Positions 19,415 to 29,633 of a DNA stretch of 64,000 nt are shown one piece after another. Origin of the DNA: JAXLYX01 sp046351215 (GTDB lineage: Bacteria; Myxococcota_A; Polyangia; Polyangiales; Houyiibacteriaceae); NCBI GenBank assembly GCA_046351215.1, contig JAXLYX010000011.1, positions 62,001 to 126,000 on the forward strand, given 5' to 3'. Made by a program: the position numbers and the translations under genes. How positions within the stretch are numbered: the first letter of the stretch is position 1; each line of letters opens with the position of its first letter. Under the pieces are notes generated by a model that saw nothing but the letters and a program-made list of their open reading frames with translations, searched no databases and was not told where the DNA came from.

Positions 19415-20179
19415 GTGTCTCGGTTCGTGACGGCGGTGGGGCTCCTCCTCGCGCTCGCGGGAGGCGCGTCCCGGGTCGCCGCCCACTCGGGCCACGTGGT
19501 CGCTCGATCGGAGCGCTACCTCAAGCTCGACGTCGGCGAGAACGGCGCGCGCCTCGTCGTCTCGCTCTCGCTCGGCGCCGAGGAGTTCCTCCGCATCTCG
19601 CGCCGCGCGGATTCGGACCACGACGGCGAGGTCTCGAGGCGCGAGGCCGACGCCTTCCTCGGCACCTTCCTCGACGACGTGCGCCGCGAGCTCCCCGCCC
19701 GGCTCGACGGCCATTTCACGCGCGTCGACTGGGGCGAGCCCTTCATGGACCCGATCGGGGTCATCCGCGCGCAGCCGGGCACGGTGGAGGTCGTGGGGCG
19801 CGTCCGCGTGCCGCCCGGGCAGCACACGCTCTGGGTCACGGACGAGATGCGCCAGGAGACGATCGAGCGCACCGACGTCGCGTTCCAGGTGCGCGACCGG
19901 GTGCGGCTCGTGGCCTCCGGTCCGACCGATCTGCCGACGTCGATCGTGCGCACGCTGGCGTTCGGCAAGGACGCTCCGACCCGCCGCGCCCACTCCCTCG
20001 CGATCACGGTCGACGTCCCCATGCCGCCCGAAGGCGAGCTCCCGAGGCCGCGGCCGGTCGGTGCGCTCGGCATCACGCTGCTCATCTTCGCGTGGTCGTT
20101 CATCGCCGTCGCGATCTCGCGGCTGCTCCGGGAGCGAGCCGCGCTCGCGAAGGCGAGCAAGAAGCCGCGCCCCATCTGA
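19415..20179 (+). CDS. Exported membrane-anchored protein with an EF-hand-like loop
   Basis: A 254-residue protein with an N-terminal signal peptide (about 4-23, AAHSGHVVA after it), a calcium-binding EF-hand-type loop (DSDHDGEVSRREADAF near residue 68), a beta-rich middle, and a C-terminal membrane helix (about 218-238, LGITLLIFAWSFIAVAISRLL) with a basic tail. GTG 19415 is chosen over GTG 19400 because AGGAAGG lies five bases upstream. The function is unknown; the topology suggests a periplasmic domain held by the C-terminal anchor. Confidence 0.7.
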   Translation: MSRFVTAVGLLLALAGGASRVAAHSGHVVARSERYLKLDVGENGARLVVSLSLGAEEFLRISRRADSDHDGEVSRREADAFLGTFLDDVRRELPARLDGHFTRVDWGEPFMDPIGVIRAQPGTVEVVGRVRVPPGQHTLWVTDEMRQETIERTDVAFQVRDRVRLVASGPTDLPTSIVRTLAFGKDAPTRRAHSLAITVDVPMPPEGELPRPRPVGALGITLLIFAWSFIAVAISRLLRERAALAKASKKPRPI

Positions 20180-20253
20180 GCGGAGCCGGGCCCCGCGAGG
20201 CGCTCGGCACGACGTCCGGGCTTCCGTGCGCCTCGGCGAGGGACGGAGCGCGA

Positions 20254-20283
20254 ACGCCCCGCCGGCAAGGCCGTGCGGGGCGT
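20254..20283. terminator. Strong hairpin between convergent genes
   Basis: Nine-base perfect arms ACGCCCCGC (20254-20262) and GCGGGGCGT (20275-20283), with a further inner stem CGGC/GCCG and an AAG loop. It lies between the EF-hand gene (plus) and the GltJ-like gene (minus) and probably serves both. Confidence 0.6.
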
Positions 20284-20309
20284 CCACGTCTGCGTGAACC
20301 GGGACCGGC

Positions 20310-22007
<1,698 letters not shown>

Positions 22008-22072
22008 CTTCGTCGGTCCTATCGCAGGTTCGATGGGGTGGGCGTCCGGGTACGTCTCCCGGGCGGCGAGAG

Positions 22073-22102
22073 ATGATAAAGCGGTGTGCTTTCGTGGATC
22101 AA
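22073..22102 (-). promoter_or_regulatory. Sigma70-like promoter for the GltJ-like gene
   Basis: On the minus strand TTGATC (22102-22097), an 18-base spacer, then TATCAT (22078-22073), about 65 bases before the ATG. This is one of the few AT-rich spots in the region. Confidence 0.5.
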
Positions 22103-22133
22103 CTACGTGTTCCGGGATCTCTCGACCACTGGC

Positions 22134-23201
22134 TCATCGACGTCCGGGACCGGCTCCGCCTTGGGCGGTCCGGCGCTTTCTCCGGAGGACCAGGACCGCG
22201 GCGGTGCCGAGCAGGAGGAAGCTCCCCACCGCCACGAAAGCCGCGATCCTCACCTTGCGGCTCCGGGGGACGGCTCGGGCCTCCATCCCGGAGGCGCTCC
22301 CGGCTTCGGCCGTCGTGGCCGTCCGCCGCGGCCGGTCGCGGACGGTGACGGCCGTGATGTCCGAGAGATCGGTCGCGGCGACGACGATCTCGGCCGAGGA
22401 GGAGAGGGCACCGTGCCGCGCGTCGAGCCGGTAGTGGCCCTCGGACTCGGCCGCGCTCGGCGAGCTCGTGAAGCAGCCCCCCGAGAACGAGGCCGTCCGC
22501 CCGCGCGGCACGGCGACGGAGACGGTGGCGGCGACGTCCGGGACGGGGCAGCCGCTCGCGTCGGCCGCCTCGAGGACGGGGCAGAAGCGCTCGCCCGGCG
22601 CGAGGGGCCGACCGGGGCCGCGGACCCGCAGGGACACGGGCGCGCCTGGGCTGCAGGCGTGGGATTCGCCGGTGGGCGCCGCGGCCGAGCCCGCGCCCGG
22701 CTCCGGCCTCGCGGCCCCCGTGCGGACGAGCGAGCGGACAGCCGTCACGCCGGCCACGCAGCGGCGACCCGCCACCTCCCGTTCGAGGGTGGCCGACGAG
22801 CGGAAGGCGATCGCATCGACCTCCGTCTCCACGACCACGCGGACCGCGGTGCGTGTCGCGTTGGCCTCCGAGCTCCGGCAGATGGTCGTGAATCGCGTCG
22901 GCTCGTGGGACGTGGAGACGCTGTCGACGTCGCGATCCGGCCAGAAGCAGTCGGTCGTGCGGCCGCGGAAGGCCCCCGAGAACACGAGCTGGCCGCCTTC
23001 GCGACGCACCTCGACCGGGCCCCCACCCCCCTGGGGGAGCGCCGGCAGCGGCCCGCAGCTCGTCGGCCATTCGCGGACGTCGGTCTGGACCGCGAGGGCG
23101 CTCGCCCGATACGAGCCCGATGCGTCCGGCTGCGCGTTCGCGAGGGAGACGAGCGCCGAGAGCGAGAGGACGAGGATCGAGGCGGGAGCCCTGCTGCGCA
23201 T
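22134..23201 (-). CDS. Unknown exported protein with C-terminal membrane anchor
   Basis: A 355-residue protein starting at ATG 23201 with a signal peptide (MRSRAPASILVLSLSALVSL). The ectodomain contains several Cys residues and a region resembling Ig/carboxypeptidase-regulatory beta domains (VSLRVRGPGRPLAPGERFC, VAATVSVAVPRGRTASFSGG). A C-terminal membrane helix (VRIAAFVAVGSFLLLGTAAVLVL without its ends) and a basic tail RRKRR follow. That tail resembles a myxobacterial sorting tail but lacks the preceding Gly-Cys, so MYXO-CTERM is not claimed. No family is recognised. Confidence 0.65.
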   Translation of the reverse strand: MRSRAPASILVLSLSALVSLANAQPDASGSYRASALAVQTDVREWPTSCGPLPALPQGGGGPVEVRREGGQLVFSGAFRGRTTDCFWPDRDVDSVSTSHEPTRFTTICRSSEANATRTAVRVVVETEVDAIAFRSSATLEREVAGRRCVAGVTAVRSLVRTGAARPEPGAGSAAAPTGESHACSPGAPVSLRVRGPGRPLAPGERFCPVLEAADASGCPVPDVAATVSVAVPRGRTASFSGGCFTSSPSAAESEGHYRLDARHGALSSSAEIVVAATDLSDITAVTVRDRPRRTATTAEAGSASGMEARAVPRSRKVRIAAFVAVGSFLLLGTAAVLVLRRKRRTAQGGAGPGRR

Positions 23202-23236
23202 GGCCACCCGCTTCGTACCACGGCGGGACGGAACGA

Positions 23237-23266
23237 CGAAGGGGACGTCCGAAGACGTCCCCTTCG
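23237..23266 (-). terminator. Terminator of the etfBA operon
   Basis: A perfect 13-base stem (arms 23237-23249 and 23254-23266, GAAGGGGACGTC core) with a CGAA tetraloop, 25 bases downstream of the etfA stop on the minus strand and followed by TTCGTC. Confidence 0.7.
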
Positions 23267-23290
23267 CCCGGAGCCCGAGGGCTTCGCGGC

Positions 23291-24268
23291 TCAGCCGCCG
23301 GCCTTGACCGCCTTCACGGCGTTCGTCAGCGCGGGGACGGCCTCGAAGAGGTCGGCGACGAGGAAGTAGTCGGCCACCTGGGCGATCGGCGCTTCCTTGT
23401 CCTTGTTGATCGCGACGATCGTCTTGGAGCCCTTCATGCCGGCGAGGTGCTGGATGGCGCCCGAGATGCCGACCGCGATGTAGAGCTTCGGCGCGACGAC
23501 CTTGCCGGTCTGACCGACCTGGAGGTCGGCCGAGACGTAGCCCGCGTCGCACGCGGCGCGCGAGGCGCCGAGGGCGGCGCCGAGCGTGTCGACGAGCGGC
23601 TCGAGGATGCCCTTGAAGTTCTCCGCGCTCTTGAGCGAACGGCCACCGGCGACGACCACCTGGGCCTCCGCCAGATCCGGACGCTCGCTCTTCACGACCT
23701 CGAGGCTCACGAACTCGACGCGCGACGCGACGGCGTCGGCCGCGACCGCGACGTCCTCGGCCGGGCTCGAGCCACCGCTCGCAGCCGCCGCCTCGAACGC
23801 CGTCTGCCGCGCCGTCACGACCGCCACCGCGGTGTCGACCGTGAGCGAGCCGAAGACGTTGCCCGCGTACATCGGGCGCTTGTAGACGACCTTGCCGCCC
23901 TCGGCCGAGATGCCGGAGACGTCCGACGCCACGCCGGCGCCGATCTTCGCGGCGACGCGCGGGAGGAGGTCCTTGCCGTAGGCGCTCGCGGTCGCGACGA
24001 CGACCGAGTAGCCGTTCTTCGCGACGGCCGCGACGGTCGGCGCGTACTTCTCGCAGACGTAGCCGCCCGCGATCTCCGCCTTCAGCACCTTGCGGGCACC
24101 GAAGCCGGCGAGCTCGGCCGCCGCGTTCGCCGAACCCTCGCCGATGGCGAGGATGTCGAACGCGCCGCCCGTGGCACCCGTGATCTGACGCGCAGCGGTG
24201 ATCGCCGAGAGGGTGGTCTTGCGCGCCTTCCCCTCGAGCAGCTCAGCAACGACGAGAACATTCGTCAT
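23291..24268 (-). CDS. etfA: Electron transfer flavoprotein, alpha subunit
   Basis: A 325-residue FAD-binding subunit of ETF, which takes electrons from acyl-CoA and other dehydrogenases to ETF-quinone oxidoreductase. The C-terminal FAD domain has the family signature: VVVAGGRSLKSAENF, then VGQTGKVVAPKLYIAVGISG and AIQHLAGM, and VAINKDKEAPI. The N-terminus MTNVLVVAELLEGKARK is typical. It lies 28 bases after etfB in the same operon, with a terminator hairpin just beyond. Confidence 0.96.
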   Translation of the reverse strand: MTNVLVVAELLEGKARKTTLSAITAARQITGATGGAFDILAIGEGSANAAAELAGFGARKVLKAEIAGGYVCEKYAPTVAAVAKNGYSVVVATASAYGKDLLPRVAAKIGAGVASDVSGISAEGGKVVYKRPMYAGNVFGSLTVDTAVAVVTARQTAFEAAAASGGSSPAEDVAVAADAVASRVEFVSLEVVKSERPDLAEAQVVVAGGRSLKSAENFKGILEPLVDTLGAALGASRAACDAGYVSADLQVGQTGKVVAPKLYIAVGISGAIQHLAGMKGSKTIVAINKDKEAPIAQVADYFLVADLFEAVPALTNAVKAVKAGG

Positions 24269-24296
24269 GGTTCGCTTCCTTCCTGTGACTGCGCGG

Positions 24297-25130
24297 TCAG
24301 ATGACCTTGGCGACGTTCTTCAGCTTGTTGACGAGGTCGTCCACGCTCTCGACGAACGTGGTGCTGCCCGAGCGCGCGGGCGGCAGCTCGAACTTCACGT
24401 ACGAGACCGTCTTGCCCTGCGCGACGCCGAGGCCCGAGAGCGTCGTCTCGGCGATCGGCTTCTTCTTCGCCGCCATGATGCCCTTGAGCGACGCGTAGCG
24501 GCCGCCCTCGGCCTCCGGGTACGCGAAGTCGGCCGGCGTGACGCCGTTCTTCACCGCGTGCGGGTGGAGGATGCGGTCCGAGCACGTCACGACGGCGGGG
24601 CCGGCGATCTTCACGGTCGCGGCGCCGGCGTCGGTCTCGCGGACGACGACGAGGTTCTTGCCGTCGTCGGCCGTCGAGATCTTCGTCGCGTAGTTCGCCA
24701 TCGGCCAGCCGAGGTGCTCGGCCAGGAAGGTGCCGACGACGTTGTTGTCGCCGTCGACCGCCTGCTTGCCCATGACGACGAGGTCGGGCTTCTCCTGCTC
24801 GACGACCTTCGCGAGGGCGGCGGCGACGATCGCGCCGTCGAGCGCGTTGTCGTCACCCTCGATCAGGATGCCGCGCTCGGCACCCATCGCGAGGCCCTGA
24901 CGGATGGTCTGCGAAGCATCCTTCGGTCCCACCGAGACGAGGACGACCTCGCCCTTGCGCGCCTTGCTCGCACCGTCCTCCGTGAGACGGAGCGCGGCCT
25001 CGAGGGCCCACTCGTCGAACGGATTCATCTTCCACTCGAGGCCCTCGGTCGTGACCTGAGCTCCGTTGACCTTCACCTTGTTGGCGTTGTCGGGGTCGGC
25101 AACGCGCTTGATGGGGACCAGGATCTTCAC
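24297..25130 (-). CDS. etfB: Electron transfer flavoprotein, beta subunit
   Basis: A 277-residue partner of EtfA, with the beta-subunit motifs KILVPIKRVADPDN at the N-terminus, NPFDEWALEAALRLTE, the adenine-nucleotide loop region DLVVMGKQAVDGDNN and the ETF-beta signature near the end (AAKKKPIAETTLSGLG). Start GTG 25130 is preceded by GGAGGAGAG; longer in-frame starts run into the promoter. It is the first gene of the etfB-etfA operon, with a TetR regulator immediately upstream on the same strand. Confidence 0.96.
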   Translation of the reverse strand: MKILVPIKRVADPDNANKVKVNGAQVTTEGLEWKMNPFDEWALEAALRLTEDGASKARKGEVVLVSVGPKDASQTIRQGLAMGAERGILIEGDDNALDGAIVAAALAKVVEQEKPDLVVMGKQAVDGDNNVVGTFLAEHLGWPMANYATKISTADDGKNLVVVRETDAGAATVKIAGPAVVTCSDRILHPHAVKNGVTPADFAYPEAEGGRYASLKGIMAAKKKPIAETTLSGLGVAQGKTVSYVKFELPPARSGSTTFVESVDDLVNKLKNVAKVI

Positions 25131-25185
25131 CCTCTCCTCCGTCTCTGCAGAAACTTCGAGTTCTGCTGCTCCGAAATGGCCTTGC

Positions 25186-25214
25186 GATCTAGGAGCCGGC
25201 GCGAATGGTGTCAA
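25186..25214 (-). promoter_or_regulatory. Promoter of etfBA
   Basis: A perfect TTGACA (25214-25209), 17-base spacer, TAGATC (25191-25186), about 55 bases before the etfB start on the minus strand. No copy of the palindrome found upstream of the TetR gene is seen here. Confidence 0.55.
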
Positions 25215-25254
25215 GCGCGCAGGCAAGCATTGGTAAATCCCCGGGAAATCGGGG

Positions 25255-25896
25255 TCAGGCGCGGCGTCTCAGCCCCTCGAGGAACATCGAGCCGAACTCT
25301 CGGGCGGCCCGCCGCAGGGTCGCAGGCTCGCCATCGGCGAGCGTCCAGGTCAGGGCCAGGCCATCGAGGGCGCCCCAGAGCGAGCGCGCCGCGATGCGCG
25401 GGCTCACGTCGTCGCGGAGCTCGCCGCTGCGCTGCCCCTCGGCGATCACGCCGGCGAGGAAGTCGAGGTACTGGTTGAAGAGCGGCGCGCCGTACTGCTT
25501 CAGGAGCCGGGACGACTGCCGCAGGTTCACGGTGATGACCTCGGCGAGGTCGCGACGCCCTTCGAGGAGCCCGAGCTGCAGCTCGATGATCCGACCGATG
25601 CGCTCGGCGGCCGTGCCGCCCTTCTCCGACTCTTCGCGCAACGCGACGAGGAGCTTGCCGATCCGATCCTCGAAGATCGAGACGAGGACGTCGTCCTTGT
25701 TCTTGAAGTAGAGGTAGATCGTGCCGTCGGCGACGCCCGCCGACTTCGCGATCTCGCTCACGCGCGTCGCGTAGAAGCCCTTGCGCGCGAAGACGCGGAT
25801 CGCCGAGCGGAGGATCCGCTCCCGCTTGTCGCCGGTGGGCGCCGCGCGTCGGCCGCGCCGCTTTCCCTGCGTCTCGCCCGCCTCCGCGCCGCTCAT
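25255..25896 (-). CDS. TetR-family regulator of the FadR (Bacillus) type
   Basis: A 213-residue protein. The N-terminal helix-turn-helix (about residues 22-70: RILRSAIRVFARKGFYATRV, then SEIAKSAGVADGTIYLYFKN and KDDVL) is very close to Bacillus subtilis FadR (YsiA), which represses fatty-acid beta-oxidation genes and is relieved by long-chain acyl-CoA. In Bacillus fadR also sits upstream of etfB-etfA, as here. ATG 25896 is chosen over 25950 because a near-perfect palindromic operator lies between the two. The regulatory prediction is repression of itself and perhaps etfBA, by inference from family and context. Confidence 0.88.
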   Translation of the reverse strand: MSGAEAGETQGKRRGRRAAPTGDKRERILRSAIRVFARKGFYATRVSEIAKSAGVADGTIYLYFKNKDDVLVSIFEDRIGKLLVALREESEKGGTAAERIGRIIELQLGLLEGRRDLAEVITVNLRQSSRLLKQYGAPLFNQYLDFLAGVIAEGQRSGELRDDVSPRIAARSLWGALDGLALTWTLADGEPATLRRAAREFGSMFLEGLRRRA

Positions 25897-25916
25897 CCGC
25901 CGGTCCTCGCGCGAAC

Positions 25917-25934
25917 TGAATGAGGATTCATTCT
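25917..25934. promoter_or_regulatory. FadR-type palindromic operator upstream of the TetR gene
   Basis: TGAATGAGGATTCATTCT: arms TGAATGA and TCATTC around a four-base centre, 21 bases before the regulator start. The Bacillus FadR box is TGAATGA, four bases, TCATTCA; 13 of its 14 arm positions match here. The site would cover the transcription start, fitting autorepression. Confidence 0.75.
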
Positions 25935-25966
25935 GCGGAGGGGTTAGCACGCGCTCCCGTGGCCCG

Positions 25967-28279
25967 TCAACGCGCGTCCGGGTCTTCTTCCGCAGGCTCC
26001 GCCTCGCGTCCGACCGCCGCTCCGCCCAGAGGCTGATCGCGGCCCACGACCAGGCTCAGCGAGATCGCGCCCGGGGCGCCCGGCCGGCTCGTCCGGTCGG
26101 TGCCGGAGCGGGCGTCGGCACGCGCGGCGGCGGCCGGATCGGCCATCGCGAGGCGGTCGGCGTCGACGGTCGCGTGCGTCGTCGTCTCGAGCGCGCCGGC
26201 GTCGGCGAGCCCACGCGCGAGCGCCTCGGGCATCCGCTCGAGGGCGGCTTCGTCGACGCGGACGAGCACGGCCGCGATCGCCTCGTCCCCACGTGCGTCG
26301 CCGCGGCTCTCGAGCACCTCGGCCCCGAGCCCGGCGAGGAGGGTCGAGACCCGCGTCGCGAGGCCGCGTCCGAGCGCCGGCAGGGCGGGTCGCGCCTCCG
26401 TACGCGCGACGACGAGCACGAGGGGGAAGGGCGCCGCCGTCTGCGCGGCGACCAGCTCCGGGAGCTCGAGCGCGCGTGCCGGCTCGAGCCCCTCGCCCTC
26501 GTGCAGTGACCCGAGGTGTGGCCCGAGTCCCTCGACGACCGCACGGGGCTCCACGTCACCCACGACGGCGACACGGACGTGCTCGGCGGTTCGGGCCGCG
26601 TGCAGCGCGAGCCGCAGCGACGTCGTGTCGAGCCGGCCGAGCCCCGCGCGCGATCCGAGAGGCGCGAGCGACGATGCGAGCTCGGGCGAGAGTGCGCGCG
26701 CGAGGTCGGCGAGGTCGTCGGCGAAGGGCGCTCGGCGCAGCTCGGCGAGGACGTCGCGGATCGCCTCGTCGTACGCCGTCTCCCCGAGCTCGTGCCCGAG
26801 CACGCAGGGGAGGAACGCGTGGGCGGCCTCGAGCCACTCGTCGGGCGTTCCGCGCGCGGTGACGCCGAAGCCCTCGGCATCGGCGAAGGGCTCGAGCTCG
26901 AGGGTGGACGAACACGCGCGCGAGAGGGCACGGGCGAGCACGGCCTTCGTCCCGTGCGCGGCCCGCTCGTCGACGAGATCGGGCGCGTGGAAGCGGATCG
27001 CGAGGCCGACGGATCGCGCTCGGGCGGCGCGACGCACGCGCACGATCGCGCCGCGGCCGATCCGCGCGTCCGCATGCGTCTCGTCGATCGCTCCGCCCAC
27101 CTGCGGGCGCGCCTCGGCGAGGCCCCGGGCGAGCGCGCTCGCCACCCGCTCCGTGGCGGCTTCGAGCACGGCCTCCGGAGCGCGGTCGCTCGTCGGCCGC
27201 GTCCTAGGGCCACGGGTCACGACGTGCGCCGAATGCCTCGCGTCCCCCCGGGTGTCCGAGCCGAGGCCGAGGCCGAGCTCGCGGGCCGCGGCGATCGCGT
27301 CCGGCGGCGCCGGGGATCCCGTGCGAGGAGAGGCTCCGGCGATCGCCGCGGCGTTCGCGAGCCGTTCGAGCTCCGCGAAGGGATCCTCCACGTCCGCGGC
27401 CTGCGCGAGCACCACGAGTCCGTCGCGCGTCGGGAGGGAAGAGAACGCGAAGCGCCCGTGGTCCGGAGGACCGACCAGCGCGCGCAGGCGCTCGGCGAAG
27501 CGGCTTCCTCTCGGCTCTCCCGGGAGCAGGATCGCGAGCGTCGCGATCTCGCGGCTGCCGAGCTCGGCCGAGGCGCTCCGAGCCTCCGCGCGGTCGCGGC
27601 TCGGCTCGGCGGGTCCGGCGCCCGAGGCGACGCGCGTCGCGAGCCGCTCGATCGCCGCCGCGGCCTCCCGCTCGTCGACGTCCCCGGTGATCACGACGCG
27701 CAGGTGCTGGCGTACGTACCGCGCCTCGAGCAACGAGCGCACGTCGTCCGCGTCGGGCAGCGGGTCCTCGGGCCGTCCGAGAGGGTCGAGCGCCTCCGTC
27801 GGGAGGCCCACGAGGGCCTGCACCGCGCCGAGCTCGGCGGCGCGCAGCGAGTCGCGCGCCGCGGCGATGCGCCGCGACCGCAGGGCGTCGAGGGCGCGCT
27901 CGAACGCTTCGTCGGTCGGACGACGGGGCGCGAGGCCCTCGATCGAGGCCTCGAGCGCACGATCGAGCGCGTCGGCCTCGACGACCGTCGCGAGCTCGGT
28001 GGTGTCGGTCGTGACGAAGGCCCGCGTCGCGTCCGAGGTGGCCTCCGCGGCGAGCAGGGCGGCCACGGTCGCGGTGCCGGGGACGTCCGCATCGCGCGCA
28101 CCGGCCGCGACGTAGACGGCGACGCGGACGAGGCCTTCGGTCTCGAGCGGAACCACCGCGAACGAGAGCCCCGCGGCCTCCCTCAGCTCCGCGCGAGGCG
28201 GCGGAGGCGGCGGGAGCACCGGGCGCGCGTGGGCGCACGCGGACACGAGGAGCAGCGCGAACGCGAGCACGCGCCTCAC
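25967..28279 (-). CDS. M16-peptidase-like lipoprotein lacking the zinc site
   Basis: A 770-residue protein with a lipoprotein signal (VRRVLAFALLLVSAC, Cys15) and two tandem M16-like halves: N-terminal VRVAVYVAAGARDADVPGTA, the GDVDEREAAAAIERL segment typical of M16 after the first strand repeat, and a second copy with VRVAVVGDVEPRAVVEGL. The zinc motif HxxEH expected near residue 72 is replaced by AALLAAE, and no other HxxEH is found, so it is predicted inactive. In bacteria such inactive M16 proteins commonly pair with an active partner, but none is adjacent. GTG 28279 overlaps the plsY stop by four bases. Confidence 0.75.
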   Translation of the reverse strand: MRRVLAFALLLVSACAHARPVLPPPPPPRAELREAAGLSFAVVPLETEGLVRVAVYVAAGARDADVPGTATVAALLAAEATSDATRAFVTTDTTELATVVEADALDRALEASIEGLAPRRPTDEAFERALDALRSRRIAAARDSLRAAELGAVQALVGLPTEALDPLGRPEDPLPDADDVRSLLEARYVRQHLRVVITGDVDEREAAAAIERLATRVASGAGPAEPSRDRAEARSASAELGSREIATLAILLPGEPRGSRFAERLRALVGPPDHGRFAFSSLPTRDGLVVLAQAADVEDPFAELERLANAAAIAGASPRTGSPAPPDAIAAARELGLGLGSDTRGDARHSAHVVTRGPRTRPTSDRAPEAVLEAATERVASALARGLAEARPQVGGAIDETHADARIGRGAIVRVRRAARARSVGLAIRFHAPDLVDERAAHGTKAVLARALSRACSSTLELEPFADAEGFGVTARGTPDEWLEAAHAFLPCVLGHELGETAYDEAIRDVLAELRRAPFADDLADLARALSPELASSLAPLGSRAGLGRLDTTSLRLALHAARTAEHVRVAVVGDVEPRAVVEGLGPHLGSLHEGEGLEPARALELPELVAAQTAAPFPLVLVVARTEARPALPALGRGLATRVSTLLAGLGAEVLESRGDARGDEAIAAVLVRVDEAALERMPEALARGLADAGALETTTHATVDADRLAMADPAAAARADARSGTDRTSRPGAPGAISLSLVVGRDQPLGGAAVGREAEPAEEDPDAR

Positions 28280-28851
28280 GACGGGAGCTCTTCCCCGCGC
28301 GCGAGGCGACGGATGTTCTCGCGATGACGCAGCACGACGATCGCCGCGACGGCGAGGAGCGCGAACACCGAGGGGCTCGCGCCGTGCAGCACGTAGCCCG
28401 TCGCGAGCGCCGAGGCGACGCCCGTCAGCGAGCCCGCGCTCGCGAGCCCGGTGCCGCGTTTCAGGAGCACGTACCCGAGGCCGCCCGCCACGGCCGCGAA
28501 GGGATCGAGCGGCATGGTCACGCCGAGCGCCGTGGCCGCGCCCTTGCCGCCTCGGAACCGCAGGAAGATCGGGAAGCAATGGCCGAGCACCGCGGCCGCG
28601 GCGGCCGCACCGACGATCGCGTCGCTCGCTCCGAGCGCTCGCGCGAGCACCACGGCGAGGGTCCCCTTGAGCGCGTCGAGCAGGAGCACCATGCGTCCGG
28701 TGCGCTTGCCCAGCACGCGGCCGACGTTCGTCGCGCCGATGTTGCCGCTACCGTGCGCCCGGAGATCGACGCCGCGGGCGTGCGCCACGAGGGGGCCGAA
28801 CGTGATCGCACCGAGGACGTAGGCGACGACGATCGCGGCGGCTCCGAGCAT
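28276..28851 (-). CDS. plsY: Glycerol-3-phosphate acyltransferase, acyl-phosphate type
   Basis: A 191-residue inner-membrane protein that transfers acyl from acyl-phosphate to glycerol-3-phosphate to start phospholipid synthesis. The family motifs are present in order: the GSGNIGATNVGRVLG loop, the second loop with KGTLAVVLAR, and LGHCFPIFLRFRGGKGAAT with the conserved His and Lys. Membrane helices are as expected. The start at ATG 28851 lies six bases after TAGGCT. The M16-like gene is translationally coupled downstream. Confidence 0.95.
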   Translation of the reverse strand: MLGAAAIVVAYVLGAITFGPLVAHARGVDLRAHGSGNIGATNVGRVLGKRTGRMVLLLDALKGTLAVVLARALGASDAIVGAAAAAAVLGHCFPIFLRFRGGKGAATALGVTMPLDPFAAVAGGLGYVLLKRGTGLASAGSLTGVASALATGYVLHGASPSVFALLAVAAIVVLRHRENIRRLARGEELPS

Positions 28852-28857
28852 CGGGCG

Positions 28858-28863
28858 AGCCTA
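28858..28863 (-). promoter_or_regulatory. TAGGCT -10-like element six bases before plsY
   Basis: On the minus strand GC-TAGGCT-cgcccg-ATG, nearly identical to the element before the SDR gene at 6621. Confidence 0.45.
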
Positions 28864-28929
28864 GCATCCCGCCGTCCGGGGCACGTCCGGCGCGCCGCCC
28901 CCTCGGCGCGGCGCCGGACGTCCGAGCCG

Positions 28930-29580
28930 TCAGGCCGTGAGGCGGCGCTCCGAGAGCACGCCCTCGAGCCGGCACCGGATCTTGTGCTTCTTCGAGTAGA
29001 CCGTCTTCACCGAGATCTCCATCTCCTCGGCGACCTGCTCGGGCGTGAGGCCGTCCACGTAGAAGAGGCGCACGAAGTCCCGATCCTTCTCGGAGAAGCC
29101 GCGGAGGAGGCCGTTCACGAGATCCCAGTCCTGCTTCTGCTCGAGCGCCGAGTGCGGATCCGTGTACGTGCTCTCGCGCGGGAGCTCGTCGACGAGCTCG
29201 GTGCAGACCGGCTGCCGGGAGAGCGCGCGCAGGTGGTCCCACGCCGCGTTCGTCGCCAGCATCCCGATCCACGAGCCGAGCTTGTTGCCCCGCTCCGGCG
29301 CGAAGGCCCGCAGGCGGTGCATGTCCCGGGCCGTCAGGTTCACGAGGAACTGCGAGTAGATCTCGCGGACGTCCTCGCTGCCGAGCACGCTCCGGAAGCG
29401 CACGGTGACCTTGTGGATGCACCGGAACACCAGGCGGTCGTACCTGCGATGGAACTCCCTCCAGGCCAGGTCGTCGCGCTCCAGCATGCGCGCGACGAGC
29501 TCGCGCTCGGTCAGGTCGGTCGGTCGGAGGTAGGTTCGTTCCTCGGTCGGCATTTGCATCCTCTCTCGTTCGAGAGACAT
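28930..29580 (-). CDS. RNA polymerase sigma factor, ECF-like
   Basis: A 216-residue sigma70-family protein with only regions 2 and 4. Region 2 (about 35-115) reads REFHRRYDRLVFRCIHKV then EIYSQFLVNL and LGSWIGMLATNAAWDHLRAL, and region 4 (about 155-210) has FSEKDRDFVRLFYVDGLTPE then QVAEEMEISVKTVYSKKHKI. No anti-sigma gene is adjacent, so its control is unclear. ATG 29580 is used; ATG 29559 and ATG 29553, just behind a GAGAGG, are alternatives. It is divergent from the TPR lipoprotein across an unusual palindromic region. Confidence 0.85.
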   Translation of the reverse strand: MSLERERMQMPTEERTYLRPTDLTERELVARMLERDDLAWREFHRRYDRLVFRCIHKVTVRFRSVLGSEDVREIYSQFLVNLTARDMHRLRAFAPERGNKLGSWIGMLATNAAWDHLRALSRQPVCTELVDELPRESTYTDPHSALEQKQDWDLVNGLLRGFSEKDRDFVRLFYVDGLTPEQVAEEMEISVKTVYSKKHKIRCRLEGVLSERRLTA

Positions 29581-29633
29581 CCATGCACCTGCCGTGCCAA
29601 GTGGATTTTTGCGAAATTATTGGGTTTTCGTGT

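Noticed and set aside
22134..23201. MYXO-CTERM tail on the unknown exported protein
   Set aside because: It has a C-terminal helix and basic tail but no Gly-Cys before the helix.
23202..23290. Plus-strand reading frames across the etfA/unknown-gene gap
   Set aside because: The gap is explained by a perfect 13-base terminator stem; the frames are shadows of neighbouring minus-strand genes.
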